NCBI GenBank assembly: GCA_946699065.1
Contig: CAMPDV010000247.1
Coordinates: forward strand, 186,001 to 250,000
Direction of reading: 5' to 3'
DNA from: Loxodes magnus
Lineage: Eukaryota; Ciliophora; Karyorelictea; Loxodida; Loxodidae
DNA: 64,000 nt
Below are positions 1 to 10,825 of the stretch, one piece after another. Each line of letters opens with the position of its first letter. The first letter of the stretch is position 1. Position numbers and translations under genes: made by a program. Under the pieces are notes generated by a model. The model saw only the letters and a list, made by a program, of their open reading frames with translations. It was not told where the DNA came from and searched no databases.

Positions 1-2122
1 ATAAGTATTTAGAAAAGTGAATAAGTAAAGTAAGAAAAGAAGAAAGAATTTGATTTTAAGGGTATGCTTTGAGAAGTAATAAGTATTTAGAAAAGTGAAG
101 AAGTAAAGTAAAAAAAGAAGGTAGAATTTCAGTTTAAGGGTATGCTTTAGAAGTAATAAGTATTTAGAAAAGTGAGGAAGTAAAGTAAGAAAAGAAGAAA
201 GAGTTTCAGTTTTAAGGAGTATGCTTTGAGAAGTAATAAGTATTTAGAAAAGTGAAGAAGTAAAGTAAAAAAAGATGGTAGAGTTTCAGTTTAAAGGTGT
301 ATGCTTTAGAAGTAATAAGTATTTAGAAAAGTGAATAAGTAAAGTAAGAAAAGAAGGTAGAGTTTCAGTTTTAAAGAGTATGCTTTGAGAAGTAATAAGT
401 ATTTAGAAAAGTGAGGAAGTAAAGTAAGAAAAGAAGGTAGAGTTTCAGTTTAAAGGAGTATGCTTTGAGAAGTATTAAGAATTTAGAAAAGTGAAGAAGT
501 AAAGTAAAAAAAGATGGTAGAGTTTCAGTTTAAAGGTGTATGCTTTAGAAGTAATAAGTATTTAGAAAAGTGAATAAGTAAAGTAAGAAAAGAAGGTAGA
601 GTTTCAGTTTAAGGGTATGCTTTGAGAAGTAATAAGTATTTAGAAAAGTGAATAAGTAAAGTAAAAAAAGAAGGTAGAATTTCAGTTTAAGGGTATGCTT
701 TGAGAAGTAATAAGTATTTAGAAAAGTGAGGAAGTAAAGTAAGAAAAGAAGATAGAGTTTCAGTATTAAGTAATATGCTTCGAGAAGTAATAAGTATTTA
801 GAAAAGTGAGGAATTAAAGTAAAAAAACAAGAAAGAGTTTAATTTTAAGGGTATGCTTTGAGAATTAATAAGTATTTAGAAAAGTGAAGAAGTAAAGTAA
901 GAAAAGAAGAAAGAGTTTCAGTTTTAAGGAGTATGCTTTGAGAAGTAATTAGTATTTAGAAAAGTGAATAAGTAAAGTAAAAAAAGAAGATAGAGTTTCA
1001 GTTTTAAGGAGTATGCTTTGAGAAGTAATAAGTATTTAGAAAAGTGAGGAAGTAAAGTAAAAAAAGAAAGTAGAATTTCAGATTTAAGGGTATGCTTTAG
1101 AAGTAATAAGTATTTAGAAAAGTGAATAAGTAAAGTAAGAAAAGAAGAAAGAATTTAATTTTAAGGGTATGCTTTGAGAAGTAATAAGTATTTAGAAAAG
1201 TGAATAAGTAAATTAATAAAAAAAGAAAGAGTTTCAGTTTTAAGGAGTATGCTTTCAGAAGTAACAAGTATTTAGAAAAGTGAATAAATAAAGTAAGAAA
1301 AGAAGAAAGAGTTTCAGTTTTAGGGAGTATGCTTTGAGAAGTATTAAGAATTTAGAAAAGTGAAGAAGTAAAGTAAAAAAAGAAAGTAGAATTTCAGTTT
1401 AAAGGTGTATGCTTCGAGAAGTAATAAGTATTTAGAAAAGTGAGGAATTAAAGTAAAAAAACAAGAAAGAGTTTAATTTTAAGGAGTATTCTTCGAGAAG
1501 TAATAAGTATTTAGAAAAGTGAATAAGTAAAGTAAGAAAAGAAGAAAGAATTTAATTTTAAGGAGTATGCTTTGAGAAGTAATAAGTATTTAGAAAAGTG
1601 AAGAAGTAAAGTAAGAAAAGAAGATAGAGTTTCAGTTTAAGGGTATGCTTTAGAAGTAATAAGTATTTAGAAAAGTGAGGAAGTAAAGTAAGAAAAGAAG
1701 ATAGAGTTTCAGTTTTAAGTAATATGCTTCGAGAATTAATAAGTATTTAGAAAAGTGAATAAGTAAAGTAAGAAAACAAGAAAGAGTTTAATTTTAAGGG
1801 TATGCTTTGAGAATTAATAAGTATTTAGAAAAGTGAATAAGTAAAGTAAGAAAAGAAGATAGAGTTTCAGTTTTAAGGAGTATGCTTCGAGAAGTAATAA
1901 GTATTTAGAAAAGTGAATAAGTAAAGTAAGAAAAGAAGAAAGAGTTTCAGTTTTAAGGAGTATGCTTTAGAAGTAATAAGTATTTAGAAAAGTGAGGAAG
2001 TAAAGTAAGAAAAGAAGAAAGAGTTTCAGTTTTAAGGAGTATGCTTTGAGAAGTAATAAGTATTTAGAAAAGTGAATAAGTAAAGTAAGAAAATAAGATA
2101 GAATTTTAGTTTTTTGGAATAT

Positions 2123-2277
2123 GATTAGAGATAAAAGAAGATAATATTTTGAAAAGTAATTAAAGAAGATAGAATATAAGTTTTAAGGAGTATGATTAGA
2201 GATAAAAGAAGATAATTCTTTGAAAAGTGAAAAAGAAAAGTCAGAAAAGAAGATAGAATATCAGTTTTAAAGAGTAT
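2123..2277 (+). repeat. Divergent 71+84 bp dimer
   Basis: Two atypical monomers start at 2,123 (71 bp) and 2,194 (84 bp). Both open with gattagagataaaagaag in place of the usual gctttgagaagtaataag. The first lacks about 13 bp of the core (gaaaagtaattaaagaag). The second keeps a full core of the aagtcag type. The dimer is preceded by the rare segment ttttagttttttggaatatg. It occurs three times in unit A copy 1 and four times in copy 2 with its extension. Confidence 0.9.
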
Positions 2278-2757
2278 GCTTTGAGAAGTAACAAGCATTT
2301 AGAAAAGTGAAGAAGAAAAGTCAGAAAAGAAGATAGAATATCAGTTTTAAGGAGTATGCTTTGAGAAGTAATAAGTCTTTAGAAAAGTGAAGAAGTAAAG
2401 TCAGAAAAGAAGATAGAATTACAGTTTAAAGGAGTATGCTTTGAGAAGTAATAAGTATTTAGAAAAGTGAAGAAGAAAAGTCACAAAAGAAGATAGAATT
2501 ACAGTTTAAAGGAGTATGCTTTGAGAAGTAATAAGTATTTAGAAAAGTGAAAAAGAAAAGTCACAAAAGAAGATAGAATTACAGTTTAAAGGAGTATGCT
2601 TTGAGAAGTAATAAGTATTTAGAAAAGTGAATAAGTAAAGTAAGAAAAGAAGATAGAATTTCAGTTTTAAGGAGTATGCTTTGAGAAGTAACAAGCATTT
2701 AGAAAAGTGAATAAGTAAATTAAGAAAATAAGATAGAATTTTAGTTTTTTGGAATAT

Positions 2758-2912
2758 GATTAGAGATAAAAGAAGATAATATTTTGAAAAGTAATTAAAG
2801 AAGATAGAATATAAGTTTTAAGGAGTATGATTAGAGATAAAAGAAGATAATATTTTGAAAAGTGAAAAAGAAAAGTCAGAAAAGAAGATAGAATTTCAGT
2901 TTTAAGGAGTAT
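2758..2912 (+). repeat. Divergent 71+84 bp dimer
   Basis: Second dimer of unit A copy 1, with monomer starts at 2,758 and 2,829. It has the same layout as the first but reads aatattttg in both halves, where the first dimer has aattctttg in its second half. It is followed directly by an ordinary gctttgag monomer at 2,913. Confidence 0.9.
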
Positions 2913-2992
2913 GCTTTGAGAAGTAATAAGTATTTAGAAAAGTGAAGAAGTAAAGTCAGAAAAGAAGATAGAATTACAGTTTAAAGGAGTAT

Positions 2993-3147
2993 GCTTGGAG
3001 ATAAAAGAAGATAATATTTTGAAAAGTAATTAAAGAAGATAGAATATAAGTTTTAAGGAGTATGATTAGAGATAAAAGAAGATAATTCTTTGAAAAGTGA
3101 AGAAGAAAAGTTAGAAAAGAAGATAGAATTTCAGTTTTAAAGAGTAT
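2993..3147 (+). repeat. Divergent dimer with chimeric start
   Basis: Third dimer of unit A copy 1. Its first monomer begins gcttggagataaaag: the ordinary gctt start is joined to the divergent gagataaaag body, which looks like a recombination or conversion junction between the two monomer types. The second monomer starts at 3,064 and ends at 3,147. Confidence 0.88.
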
Positions 3148-5442
3148 GCTTTGAGAAGTAACAAGCATTTAGAAAAGTGAATAAGTAAATTAAGAAAATA
3201 AGATAGAGTTTCAGTTTTAAGGAGTATGCTTTGAGAAGTAATAAGTATTTAGAAAAGTGAGGAAGTAAAGTAAGAAAAGAAGAAAGATTTTCAGATTTAA
3301 GGAGTATTCTTCGAGAAGTAATAAGTATTTAGAAAAGTGAATAAGTAAAGTAAGAAAAGAAGAAAGAATTTGATTTTAAGGGTATGCTTTGAGAAGTAAT
3401 AAGTATTTAGAAAAGTGAAGAAGTAAAGTAAAAAAAGAAGGTAGAATTTCAGTTTAAGGGTATGCTTTAGAAGTAATAAGTATTTAGAAAAGTGAGGAAG
3501 TAAAGTAAGAAAAGAAGAAAGAGTTTCAGTTTTAAGGAGTATGCTTTGAGAAGTAATAAGTATTTAGAAAAGTGAAGAAGTAAAGTAAAAAAAGATGGTA
3601 GAGTTTCAGTTTAAAGGTGTATGCTTTAGAAGTAATAAGTATTTAGAAAAGTGAATAAGTAAAGTAAGAAAAGAAGGTAGAGTTTCAGTTTTAAAGAGTA
3701 TGCTTTGAGAAGTAATAAGTATTTAGAAAAGTGAGGAAGTAAAGTAAGAAAAGAAGGTAGAGTTTCAGTTTAAAGGAGTATGCTTTGAGAAGTATTAAGA
3801 ATTTAGAAAAGTGAAGAAGTAAAGTAAAAAAAGATGGTAGAGTTTCAGTTTAAAGGTGTATGCTTTAGAAGTAATAAGTATTTAGAAAAGTGAATAAGTA
3901 AAGTAAGAAAAGAAGGTAGAGTTTCAGTTTAAGGGTATGCTTTGAGAAGTAATAAGTATTTAGAAAAGTGAATAAGTAAAGTAAAAAAAGAAGGTAGAAT
4001 TTCAGTTTAAGGGTATGCTTTGAGAAGTAATAAGTATTTAGAAAAGTGAGGAAGTAAAGTAAGAAAAGAAGATAGAGTTTCAGTATTAAGTAATATGCTT
4101 CGAGAAGTAATAAGTATTTAGAAAAGTGAGGAATTAAAGTAAAAAAACAAGAAAGAGTTTAATTTTAAGGGTATGCTTTGAGAATTAATAAGTATTTAGA
4201 AAAGTGAAGAAGTAAAGTAAGAAAAGAAGAAAGAGTTTCAGTTTTAAGGAGTATGCTTTGAGAAGTAATTAGTATTTAGAAAAGTGAATAAGTAAAGTAA
4301 GAAAAGAAGGTAGAGTTTCAGTTTTAAAGAGTATGCTTTGAGAAGTAATAAGTATTTAGAAAAGTGAGGAAGTAAAGTAAAAAAAGAAAGTAGAATTTCA
4401 GATTTAAGGGTATGCTTTAGAAGTAATAAGTATTTAGAAAAGTGAATAAGTAAAGTAAGAAAAGAAGAAAGAATTTAATTTTAAGGGTATGCTTTGAGAA
4501 GTAATAAGTATTTAGAAAAGTGAATAAGTAAATTAATAAAAAAAGAAAGAGTTTCAGTTTTAAGGAGTATGCTTTCAGAAGTAACAAGTATTTAGAAAAG
4601 TGAATAAATAAAGTAAGAAAAGAAGAAAGAGTTTCAGTTTTAGGGAGTATGCTTTGAGAAGTATTAAGAATTTAGAAAAGTGAAGAAGTAAAGTAAAAAA
4701 AGAAAGTAGAATTTCAGTTTAAAGGTGTATGCTTCGAGAAGTAATAAGTATTTAGAAAAGTGAGGAATTAAAGTAAAAAAACAAGAAAGAGTTTAATTTT
4801 AAGGAGTATTCTTCGAGAAGTAATAAGTATTTAGAAAAGTGAATAAGTAAAGTAAGAAAAGAAGAAAGAATTTAATTTTAAGGAGTATGCTTTGAGAAGT
4901 AATAAGTATTTAGAAAAGTGAAGAAGTAAAGTAAGAAAAGAAGATAGAGTTTCAGTTTAAGGGTATGCTTTAGAAGTAATAAGTATTTAGAAAAGTGAGG
5001 AAGTAAAGTAAGAAAAGAAGATAGAGTTTCAGTTTTAAGTAATATGCTTCGAGAATTAATAAGTATTTAGAAAAGTGAATAAGTAAAGTAAGAAAACAAG
5101 AAAGAGTTTAATTTTAAGGGTATGCTTTGAGAATTAATAAGTATTTAGAAAAGTGAATAAGTAAAGTAAGAAAAGAAGATAGAGTTTCAGTTTTAAGGAG
5201 TATGCTTCGAGAAGTAATAAGTATTTAGAAAAGTGAATAAGTAAAGTAAGAAAAGAAGAAAGAGTTTCAGTTTTAAGGAGTATGCTTTAGAAGTAATAAG
5301 TATTTAGAAAAGTGAGGAAGTAAAGTAAGAAAAGAAGAAAGAGTTTCAGTTTTAAGGAGTATGCTTTGAGAAGTAATAAGTATTTAGAAAAGTGAATAAG
5401 TAAAGTAAGAAAATAAGATAGAATTTTAGTTTTTTGGAATAT

Positions 5443-5597
5443 GATTAGAGATAAAAGAAGATAATATTTTGAAAAGTAATTAAAGAAGATAGAATATAAG
5501 TTTTAAGGAGTATGATTAGAGATAAAAGAAGATAATTCTTTGAAAAGTGAAAAAGAAAAGTCAGAAAAGAAGATAGAATATCAGTTTTAAAGAGTAT
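5443..5597 (+). repeat. Divergent 71+84 bp dimer
   Basis: Exact counterpart of 2,123-2,277 in unit A copy 2, offset by 3,320 bp. Confidence 0.9.
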
Positions 5598-6077
5598 GCT
5601 TTGAGAAGTAACAAGCATTTAGAAAAGTGAAGAAGAAAAGTCAGAAAAGAAGATAGAATATCAGTTTTAAGGAGTATGCTTTGAGAAGTAATAAGTCTTT
5701 AGAAAAGTGAAGAAGTAAAGTCAGAAAAGAAGATAGAATTACAGTTTAAAGGAGTATGCTTTGAGAAGTAATAAGTATTTAGAAAAGTGAAGAAGAAAAG
5801 TCACAAAAGAAGATAGAATTACAGTTTAAAGGAGTATGCTTTGAGAAGTAATAAGTATTTAGAAAAGTGAAAAAGAAAAGTCACAAAAGAAGATAGAATT
5901 ACAGTTTAAAGGAGTATGCTTTGAGAAGTAATAAGTATTTAGAAAAGTGAATAAGTAAAGTAAGAAAAGAAGATAGAATTTCAGTTTTAAGGAGTATGCT
6001 TTGAGAAGTAACAAGCATTTAGAAAAGTGAATAAGTAAATTAAGAAAATAAGATAGAATTTTAGTTTTTTGGAATAT

Positions 6078-6232
6078 GATTAGAGATAAAAGAAGATAAT
6101 ATTTTGAAAAGTAATTAAAGAAGATAGAATATAAGTTTTAAGGAGTATGATTAGAGATAAAAGAAGATAATATTTTGAAAAGTGAAAAAGAAAAGTCAGA
6201 AAAGAAGATAGAATTTCAGTTTTAAGGAGTAT
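6078..6232 (+). repeat. Divergent 71+84 bp dimer
   Basis: Counterpart of 2,758-2,912 in unit A copy 2. It also appears to be the source of the extra dimer at 6,548, which lies 470 bp (six monomers) downstream. Confidence 0.9.
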
Positions 6233-6312
6233 GCTTTGAGAAGTAATAAGTATTTAGAAAAGTGAAGAAGTAAAGTCAGAAAAGAAGATAGAATTACAGT
6301 TTAAAGGAGTAT

Positions 6313-6467
6313 GCTTGGAGATAAAAGAAGATAATATTTTGAAAAGTAATTAAAGAAGATAGAATATAAGTTTTAAGGAGTATGATTAGAGATAAAAGAA
6401 GATAATTCTTTGAAAAGTGAAGAAGAAAAGTTAGAAAAGAAGATAGAATTTCAGTTTTAAAGAGTAT
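6313..6467 (+). repeat. Divergent dimer with chimeric start
   Basis: Counterpart of 2,993-3,147 in unit A copy 2. It keeps the same chimeric gcttggagataaaag start, so the chimera existed before the 3.3-kb duplication. Confidence 0.88.
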
Positions 6468-6547
6468 GCTTTGAGAAGTAACAAGCATTTAGAAAAGTGA
6501 ATAAGTAAATTAAGAAAATAAGATAGAATTTTAGTTTTTTGGAATAT

Positions 6548-6702
6548 GATTAGAGATAAAAGAAGATAATATTTTGAAAAGTAATTAAAGAAGATAGAAT
6601 ATAAGTTTTAAGGAGTATGATTAGAGATAAAAGAAGATAATATTTTGAAAAGTGAAAAATAAAAGTCAGAAAAGAAGATAGAATTTCAGTTTTAAGGAGT
6701 AT
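6548..6702 (+). repeat. Extra divergent 71+84 bp dimer at end of unit A copy 2
   Basis: A fourth dimer, present only after copy 2, with starts at 6,548 and 6,619. It reads aaaaataaaagtcag where 6,149-6,232 reads aaaaagaaaagtcag, so one base has changed since duplication. It marks the right edge of the divergent subfamily: after 6,703 no gattagagat monomer occurs in the window. Confidence 0.88.
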
Positions 6703-9074
6703 GCTTTGAGAAGTAATAAGTATTTAGAAAAGTGAATAAGTAAAGTAAGAAAAAAAGAAAGAGTTTCAGTTTTAAGGAGTATGCTTTGAGAAGTAATAAG
6801 TATTTAGAAAAGTGAATAAATAAAGTAAGAAAAGAAGAAAGAGTTTCAGTTTTAGGGAGTATGCTTTAGAAGTAATAAGTATTTAGAAAAGTGAGGAAGT
6901 AAAGTAAGAAAAGAAGAAAGAGTTTCAGTTTTAAGGAGTATGCTTTGAGAAGTAATAAGTATTTAGAAAAGTGAATAAGTAAAGTAAAAAAAGAAGATAG
7001 AGTTTCAGTTTTAAGGAGTATGCTTTGAGAAGTAATAAGTATTTAGAAAAGTGAGGAAGTAAAGTAAGAAAAGAAGAAAGATTTTCAGATTTAAGGAGTA
7101 TTCTTCGAGAAGTAATAAGTATTTAGAAAAGTGAATAAGTAAAGTAAGAAAAGAAGAAAGAGTTTCAGTTTTAGGGAGTATGCTTTAGAAGTAATAAGTA
7201 TTTAGAAAAGTGAGGAAGTAAAGTAAGAAAAGAAGAAAGAGTTTCAGTTTTAAGGAGTATGCTTTGAGAAGTAATAAGTATTTAGAAAAGTGAAGAAGTA
7301 AAGTAAAAAAAGATGGTAGAGTTTCAGTTTAAAGGTGTATGCTTTAGAAGTAATAAGTATTTAGAAAAGTGAATAAGTAAAGTAAGAAAAGAAGGTAGAG
7401 TTTCAGTTTTAAAGAGTATGCTTTGAGAAGTAATAAGTATTTAGAAAAGTGAGGAAGTAAAGTAAGAAAAGAAGGTAGAGTTTCAGTTTAAAGGAGTATG
7501 CTTTGAGAAGTATTAAGAATTTAGAAAAGTGAAGAAGTAAAGTAAAAAAAGATGGTAGAGTTTCAGTTTAAAGGTGTATGCTTTGAGAAGTAATAAGTAT
7601 TTAGAAAAGTGAATAAGTAAAGTAAAAAAAGAAGGTAGAATTTCAGTTTAAGGGTATGCTTTGAGAAGTAATAAGTATTTAGAAAAGTGAGGAAGTAAAG
7701 TAAGAAAAGAAGATAGAGTTTCAGTATTAAGTAATATGCTTCGAGAAGTAATAAGTATTTAGAAAAGTGAGGAATTAAAGTAAAAAAACAAGAAAGAGTT
7801 TAATTTTAAGGGTATGCTTTGAGAATTAATAAGTATTTAGAAAAGTGAAGAAGTAAAGTAAAAAAACAAGAAAGAGTTTAATTTTAAGGGTATGCTTTGA
7901 GAATTAATAAGTATTTAGAAAAGTGAAGAAGTAAAGTAAGAAAAGAAGAAAGAGTTTCAGTTTTAAGGAGTATGCTTTGAGAAGTAATTAGTATTTAGAA
8001 AAGTGAATAAGTAAAGTAAAAAAAGAAGATAGAGTTTCAGTTTTAAGGAGTATGCTTTGAGAAGTAATAAGTATTTAGAAAAGTGAGGAAGTAAAGTAAG
8101 AAAAGAAGAAAGATTTTCAGATTTAAGGAGTATTCTTCGAGAAGTAATAAGTATTTAGAAAAGTGAATAAGTAAAGTAAGAAAAGAAGAAAGAATTTAAT
8201 TTTAAGGGTATGCTTTGAGAAGTAATAAGTATTTAGAAAAGTGAATAAGTAAATTAATAAAAAAAGAAAGAGTTTCAGTTTTAAGGAGTATGCTTTCAGA
8301 AGTAACAAGTATTTAGAAAAGTGAATAAATAAAGTAAGAAAAGAAGAAAGAGTTTCAGTTTAAGGGTATGCTTTAGAAGTAATAAGTATTTAGAAAAGTG
8401 AATAAGTAAAGTAAAAAAAGAAAGTAGAATTTCAGTTTAAAGGTGTATGCTTCGAGAAGTAATAAGTATTTAGAAAAGTGAGGAATTAAAGTAAAAAAAC
8501 AAGAAAGAGTTTAATTTTAAGGGTATGCTTTGAGAATTAATAAGTATTTAGAAAAGTGAAGAAGTAAAGTAAGAAAAGAAGAAAGAGTTTCAGTTTTAAG
8601 GAGTATGCTTTGAGAAGTAATTAGTATTTAGAAAAGTGAATAAGTAAAGTAAAAAAAGAAGATAGAGTTTCAGTTTTAAGGAGTATGCTTTGAGAAGTAA
8701 TAAGTATTTAGAAAAGTGAGGAAGTAAAGTAAGAAAAGAAGAAAGATTTTCAGATTTAAGGAGTATTCTTCGAGAAGTAATAAGTATTTAGAAAAGTGAA
8801 TAAGTAAAGTAAGAAAACAAGAAAGAGTTTAATTTTAAGGGTATGCTTTGAGAATTAATAAGTATTTAGAAAAGTGAATAAGTAAAGTAAGAAAAGAAGA
8901 TAGAGTTTCAGTTTTAAAGAGTATGCTTCGAGAAGTAATAAGTATTTAGAAAAGTGAATAAGTAAAGTAAGAAAAGAAGAAAGAGTTTCAGTTTTAAGGA
9001 GTATGCTTTAGAAGTAATAAGTATTTAGAAAAGTGAGGAAGTAAAGTAAGAAAAGAAGAAAGAGTTTCAGTTTT
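6703..9074 (+). repeat. Rearranged array with partial third copy of unit A
   Basis: Only ordinary monomers occur here. From about 7,141 to 8,340 the order follows unit A copy 2 at an offset of 3,718 bp (rare gatggtag monomers at 7,311 and 7,550 match 3,593 and 3,832). One lost monomer then changes the offset to 3,641 (rare cagtattaag near 7,723), and a tandemly duplicated acaagaaag monomer near 7,860 changes it to about 3,719. Pieces of the same order recur near 8,450-8,760. There is no gene. Confidence 0.8.
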
Positions 9075-10217
9075 AAGGAGTATGCTTTGAGAAGTAATAA
9101 GTATTTAGAAAAGTGAATAAGTAAAGTAAAAAAAGAAGGTAGAATTTCAGTTTAAGGGTATGCTTTGAGAAGTAATAAGTATTTAGAAAAGTGAGGAAGT
9201 AAAGTAAGAAAAGAAGAAAGAGTTTCAGTTTTAAGGAGTATGCTTCGAGAAGTAATAAGTATTTAGAAAAGTGAATAAGTAAAGTAAGAAAAGAAGAAAG
9301 AGTTTCAGTTTTAAGGAGTATGCTTTAGAAGTAATAAGTATTTAGAAAAGTGAGGAATTAAAGTAAAAAAACAAGAAAGAGTTTAATTTTAAGGGTATGC
9401 TTTGAGAATTAATAAGTATTTAGAAAAGTGAATAAGTAAAGTAAGAAAAGAAGGTAGAGTTTCAGTTTAAGGGTATGCTTTGAGAATTAATAAGTATTTA
9501 GAAAAGTGAATAAGTAAAGTAAGAAAAGAAGATAGAGTTTCAGATTTAAGGAGTATTCTTCGAGAAGTAATAAGTATTTAGAAAAGTGAGGAAGTAAAGT
9601 AAGAAAAGAAGAAAGAGTTTCAGTTTTAAGGAGTATGCTTTGAGAAGTAATAAGTATTTAGAAAAGTGAATAAGTAAAGTAAAAAAAGAAGGTAGAATTT
9701 CAGTTTAAGGGTATGCTTTAGAAGTAATAAGTATTTAGAAAAGTGAGGAAGTAAAGTAAGAAAAGAAGAAAGATTTTCAGATTTAAGGAGTATTCTTCGA
9801 GAAGTAATAAGTATTTAGAAAAGTGAATAAGTAAAGTAAGAAAAGAAGAAAGAATTTGATTTTAAGGGTATGCTTTGAGAAGTAATAAGTATTTAGAAAA
9901 GTGAAGAAGTAAAGTAAAAAAAGAAGGTAGAATTTCAGTTTAAGGGTATGCTTTAGAAGTAATAAGTATTTAGAAAAGTGAGGAAGTAAAGTAAGAAAAG
10001 AAGATAGAGTTTCAGTTTTAAGTAATATGCTTCGAGAATTAATAAGTATTTAGAAAAGTGAATAAGTAAAGTAAGAAAACAAGAAAGAGTTTAATTTTAA
10101 GGGTATGCTTTGAGAATTAATAAGTATTTAGAAAAGTGAATAAGTAAAGTAAGAAAAGAAGGTAGAGTTTCAGTTTAAGGGTATGCTTTGAGAATTAATA
10201 AGTATTTAGAAAAGTGA
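9075..10217 (+). repeat. Duplicated block B, copy 1 (offset 1,733)
   Basis: This block recurs at 10,808-11,950 (22 monomers away). Matching landmarks are the aaaaaaagaagg monomer (9,121/10,855), a cagatttaag monomer (9,541/11,274) and the taagtaatatgcttcgagaa monomer (10,021/11,754). A one-base length difference near 9,411/11,131 comes from a tttgagaatt versus tttagaagt ending. Confidence 0.85.
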
Positions 10218-10825
10218 AGAAGTAAAGTAAAAAAAGAAGATAGAGTTTCAGTTTTAAGGAGTATGCTTTAGAAGTAATAAGTATTTAGAAAAGTGAGGAA
10301 GTAAAGTAAGAAAAGAAGAAAGAGTTTCAGTTTTAAGGAGTATGCTTTGAGAAGTAATAAGTATTTAGAAAAGTGAAGAAGTAAAGTAAAAAAAGAAGGT
10401 AGAATTTCAGTTTAAGGGTATGCTTTAGAAGTAATAAGTATTTAGAAAAGTGAGGAAGTAAAGTAAGAAAAGAAGAAAGAGTTTCAGTTTTAAACAGTAT
10501 GCTTCGAGAAGTAATAAGTATTTAGAAAAGTGAGGAAGTAAAGTAAAAAAAGAAAGTAGAATTTCAGATTTAAGGGTATGCTTTAGAAGTAATAAGTATT
10601 TAGAAAAGTGAGGAAGTAAAGTAAGAAAAGAAGAAAGAGTTTCAGTTTTAAGGAGTATGCTTTGAGAAGTAATAAGTATTTAGAAAAGTGAATAAATAAA
10701 GTAAGAAAAGAAGAAAGAGTTTCAGTTTTAGGGAGTATGCTTTAGAAGTAATAAGTATTTAGAAAAGTGAGGAAGTAAAGTAAGAAAAGAAGAAAGATTT
10801 TCAGATTTAAGGAGTATGCTTTGAG
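9945..10825 (+). repeat. Duplicated block B2, copy 1 (offset 2,364)
   Basis: Overlaps the right part of block B copy 1 and recurs at about 12,310-13,189. Landmarks are taagtaatatgcttcgagaa (10,021/12,384), the gaagaag plus aaaaaaagaagatag monomer (10,216/12,579) and the rare taaacagtatgcttcgag monomer (10,491/12,855). The offset is 2,363-2,364 bp, 30 monomers. Confidence 0.82.

Larger units (their letters stand above)
1..3320 (+). repeat. Higher-order unit A, copy 1 (3,320 bp)
   Basis: Position 1 matches position 3,321, and the match runs base for base to 3,207/6,527. I compared the two copies line by line and found three differences only, at 981/4,301, 990/4,310 and 1,008/4,328. The unit holds about 42 monomers: ordinary 76-80 bp variants in the first 2.1 kb, then a divergent section (2,093-3,190) with aagtcag and aagtcac cores and three 71+84 bp dimers. 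From 3,208 to 3,320 copy 1 returns to ordinary monomers where copy 2 goes on with another divergent dimer. Because the window begins inside the array, the true left end of copy 1 may lie outside. Confidence 0.95.
3321..6527 (+). repeat. Higher-order unit A, copy 2
   Basis: This is a nearly exact repetition of 1-3,207 at an offset of 3,320 bp, ending where the two diverge at 3,208/6,528. The three differences from copy 1 all fall in one monomer (4,301-4,328). Partial relatives of the same region at 7,141-8,340 and near 8,600-8,700 keep the copy-1 bases, so copy 2 carries the derived state. Beyond 6,527 the sequence repeats its own 6,078-6,232 dimer once more, 470 bp downstream (6,548-6,702). 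Confidence 0.95.

Noticed and set aside
2974..3168. 64-codon ORF on the minus strand
   Set aside because: It lies wholly in satellite monomers, has an exact twin at 6,294-6,488 because of the 3,320-bp duplication, and encodes a low-complexity Leu/Phe/Ser/Tyr string from the antisense of the purine-rich strand. There is no sign of selection for coding.
6294..6488. 64-codon ORF on the minus strand
   Set aside because: Identical twin of 2,974-3,168 produced by block duplication of satellite; not a gene.
8123..8308. 61-codon ORF on the minus strand
   Set aside because: Internal 26-residue periodicity arises because local monomers are 78 bp long, a multiple of three, so the frame is kept over two monomers. 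It is a by-product of monomer length.
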